A stretch of DNA of 5,954 nucleotides, from assembly GCA_016303235.1 (NCBI GenBank), contig JAEDMB010000118.1, forward strand, positions 1 to 5,954. Direction: 5' to 3'. The notes beneath the pieces were generated by a model. It was not told the origin of the DNA, searched no databases, and worked only from the letters and a program-made list of their open reading frames with translations. Both the position numbers and the translations under genes were made by a program. Positions within the stretch are counted from its first letter, which is position 1, and each line of letters starts with the position of its first letter. Positions 4,468 through 5,954 of this stretch are shown here, piece after piece. This DNA comes from Oscillospiraceae bacterium (lineage in GTDB: Bacteria > Bacillota > Clostridia > Oscillospirales > Ruminococcaceae).

Positions 4468-5954
4468 ATGTCACAAATAAATATATCAAATCTTACTTTT
4501 GCATATGACGGAGCTTCTGAAAATGTCTTTGAAAATGTAAGCTTCAGCATAGATACTGACTGGAAACTCGGTTTCACCGGAAGAAACGGCAGAGGAAAAA
4601 CTACTTTTATGAAACTTCTGATGAAAAAATATGAATACAGCGGAAGTATTTCTTCATCAGTAAATTTTGAATACTTTCCTTATGATATTCAGGATACATC
4701 AATGCTTACAATGTATATAATTGATGAAATCTGTCCGGACTGCGAAAACTGGAGAATTTTAAAGGAACTTGCAAAGCTTGATATAAATGAAGATGTTCTT
4801 TACCGCCCTTTCTTTACACTCTCAAACGGCGAACAGACAAAAATTCTTATATGTGCAATGTTCCTTAAGGAAAACAGCTTTATGCTTATTGATGAACCTA
4901 CAAATCATCTTGACACAAAGGGAAGAATACTCTTAAGCAAATATCTTAACTCCAAAAAGGGATTTATACTTATTTCACATGACAGGGATTTTCTTGATGG
5001 CTGTACTGACCATACGCTTTCTATAAACAGAAATAATATTGAAGTCTGCAAGGGAAATTTCTCCGCATGGTATCAGAATAAGCAAATGCAGGATAATTCT
5101 GAAATATCACAGAATCAGAAACTTAAAAAAGATATTAAACGCCTTGAAAAATCTTTCAGACAGTCAGCAGAATGGTCCGACAAAGCCGAAAAATGCAAAA
5201 TCGGATTTGACCCCGCAAAAACTGAAAAAAATATCAACCGCCGTCCGAATGAGGGTGCTAAATCAAAAAAGATGATGAGCCGTGCAAAAGCTATACAGTC
5301 AAGGCAGTCTGAAAAAATATCAGAAAAATCATCACTTCTGAAAAATATTGAAATAAGTGACAGCCTTAAGCTTTCTCCGCTGAAATATCATTCCGGAAAT
5401 CTTTTTTCGCTCCGCAATATTTCAATAGAATATGACAGCAAAATAATCTGCCAAAACATAAACTTTACTTTAAAAAACGGTGAATGTGTTGCTTTATGCG
5501 GTAAAAACGGCTGTGGAAAATCAAGTATAATCAGGCTTATATGCGGTGAAAATATTAAATATTCGGGTGATTTTTACAAGGGTTCACAGCTTAAAATATC
5601 ATATGTACCTCAGAATATTTCCGGAATATCAGGCAGTATTGCAGATTTTGCAATGAAATCCGATGTTGATGAAAGTCTGCTGAAATCCATTTTATTCAAA
5701 CTTGGATTTGAAAGAAATCAGCTTTCAAAAGATATATCAGAATTAAGTGAAGGACAGCGAAAAAAGGTTATACTTGCCTCAAGCCTATGCACTCAGGCTC
5801 ACTTGTATATATGGGACGAACCGCTGAATTTTATCGATGTCATTTCAAGGATTCAGATTGAAAACCTCATAAAGGTTTACAAGCCTTCTATGATTCTCGT
5901 TGAACATGACAACGCTTTTATTAAAAACGTGTGCGACAATATCATAAATCTTTA
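4468..5954 (+). CDS. ABC-F ribosomal protection protein, Lsa type (C-terminus cut by window end)
   Basis: The frame stays open for 495 codons to the window edge. Lsa proteins are close to this length, so only a few residues are probably missing. It is a soluble twin-ATPase with no membrane domain. ABC1 has Walker A GRNGRGKTT (38-46), signature LSNGEQTK (118-125), Walker B IDEPTNHLD (141-149; Glu143) and switch His171. A basic, helical interdomain linker (about 195-305) would reach towards the peptidyl-transferase centre. ABC2 has GKNGCGKSS (345-353), LSEGQRKK (426-433), the Lsa-like Walker B IWDEPLNFIDVISR (448-461; Glu451) and VEHD with His480. Such proteins bind the ribosomal E site and dislodge lincosamides, streptogramin A and pleuromutilins. 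ATG 4468 follows AAGGAG by ten bases. Its own promoter and attenuator suggest antibiotic-induced expression. The exact subfamily and spectrum (Lsa versus clostridial CplR-like) are not certain. Confidence 0.93.
   Translation, partial: MSQINISNLTFAYDGASENVFENVSFSIDTDWKLGFTGRNGRGKTTFMKLLMKKYEYSGSISSSVNFEYFPYDIQDTSMLTMYIIDEICPDCENWRILKELAKLDINEDVLYRPFFTLSNGEQTKILICAMFLKENSFMLIDEPTNHLDTKGRILLSKYLNSKKGFILISHDRDFLDGCTDHTLSINRNNIEVCKGNFSAWYQNKQMQDNSEISQNQKLKKDIKRLEKSFRQSAEWSDKAEKCKIGFDPAKTEKNINRRPNEGAKSKKMMSRAKAIQSRQSEKISEKSSLLKNIEISDSLKLSPLKYHSGNLFSLRNISIEYDSKIICQNINFTLKNGECVALCGKNGCGKSSIIRLICGENIKYSGDFYKGSQLKISYVPQNISGISGSIADFAMKSDVDESLLKSILFKLGFERNQLSKDISELSEGQRKKVILASSLCTQAHLYIWDEPLNFIDVISRIQIENLIKVYKPSMILVEHDNAFIKNVCDNIINL

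Noticed and set aside
5039..5275. Short plus-strand frame inside the ABC-F gene
   Set aside because: It is out of frame within the ABC-F linker and basic only because that region is Lys-rich; the ABC-F frame continues through it.

Overview
The window looks like chromosome from a low-GC Gram-positive gut anaerobe of the Clostridia, probably Ruminococcus or a close relative. The evidence is the AT-rich codon use, strong Shine-Dalgarno sites, consensus sigma-A promoters, a ferredoxin-linked 2-oxoacid oxidoreductase and a clostridial-type thymidylate kinase. The genus is an inference. All genes are on the plus strand.

Region 1 (1-1485) is the end of an operon for a 2-oxoacid:ferredoxin oxidoreductase: the alpha-subunit C-terminus (cut by the window edge), then complete beta (TPP) and gamma subunits. 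Both junctions are TAATG stop/start overlaps, and a rho-independent terminator follows gamma.

Region 2 (1495-4230) starts at a textbook promoter (TTGACA, 17 bp, TATAAT, with an extended -10). It holds three overlapping genes: an unrecognised acidic, Tyr/Asn-rich lipoprotein with an apparent internal duplication, an RNA 2'-phosphotransferase (KptA/Tpt1), and a thymidylate-kinase-family enzyme. The overlaps suggest one translationally coupled transcript.

Region 3 (4216-5954) is the most notable part. A second consensus promoter lies across the end of the kinase gene and drives a leader of about 217 nt. The leader holds a six-codon reading frame (MRYNFC) with a good ribosome-binding site, a chain of mutually exclusive helices and a terminator just upstream of an Lsa-type ABC-F ribosome-protection ATPase, whose extreme C-terminus runs off the window. 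The 3' half of the short frame (ATTTCTGC) can pair with GCAGAAAT downstream. That downstream segment can instead pair over 11 bp with the terminator's 3' arm, while the terminator's 5' arm has its own alternative partner. This is the architecture expected of ribosome-mediated attenuation: a ribosome stalled by an antibiotic on the leader peptide would free the antiterminator and switch on the resistance ATPase.
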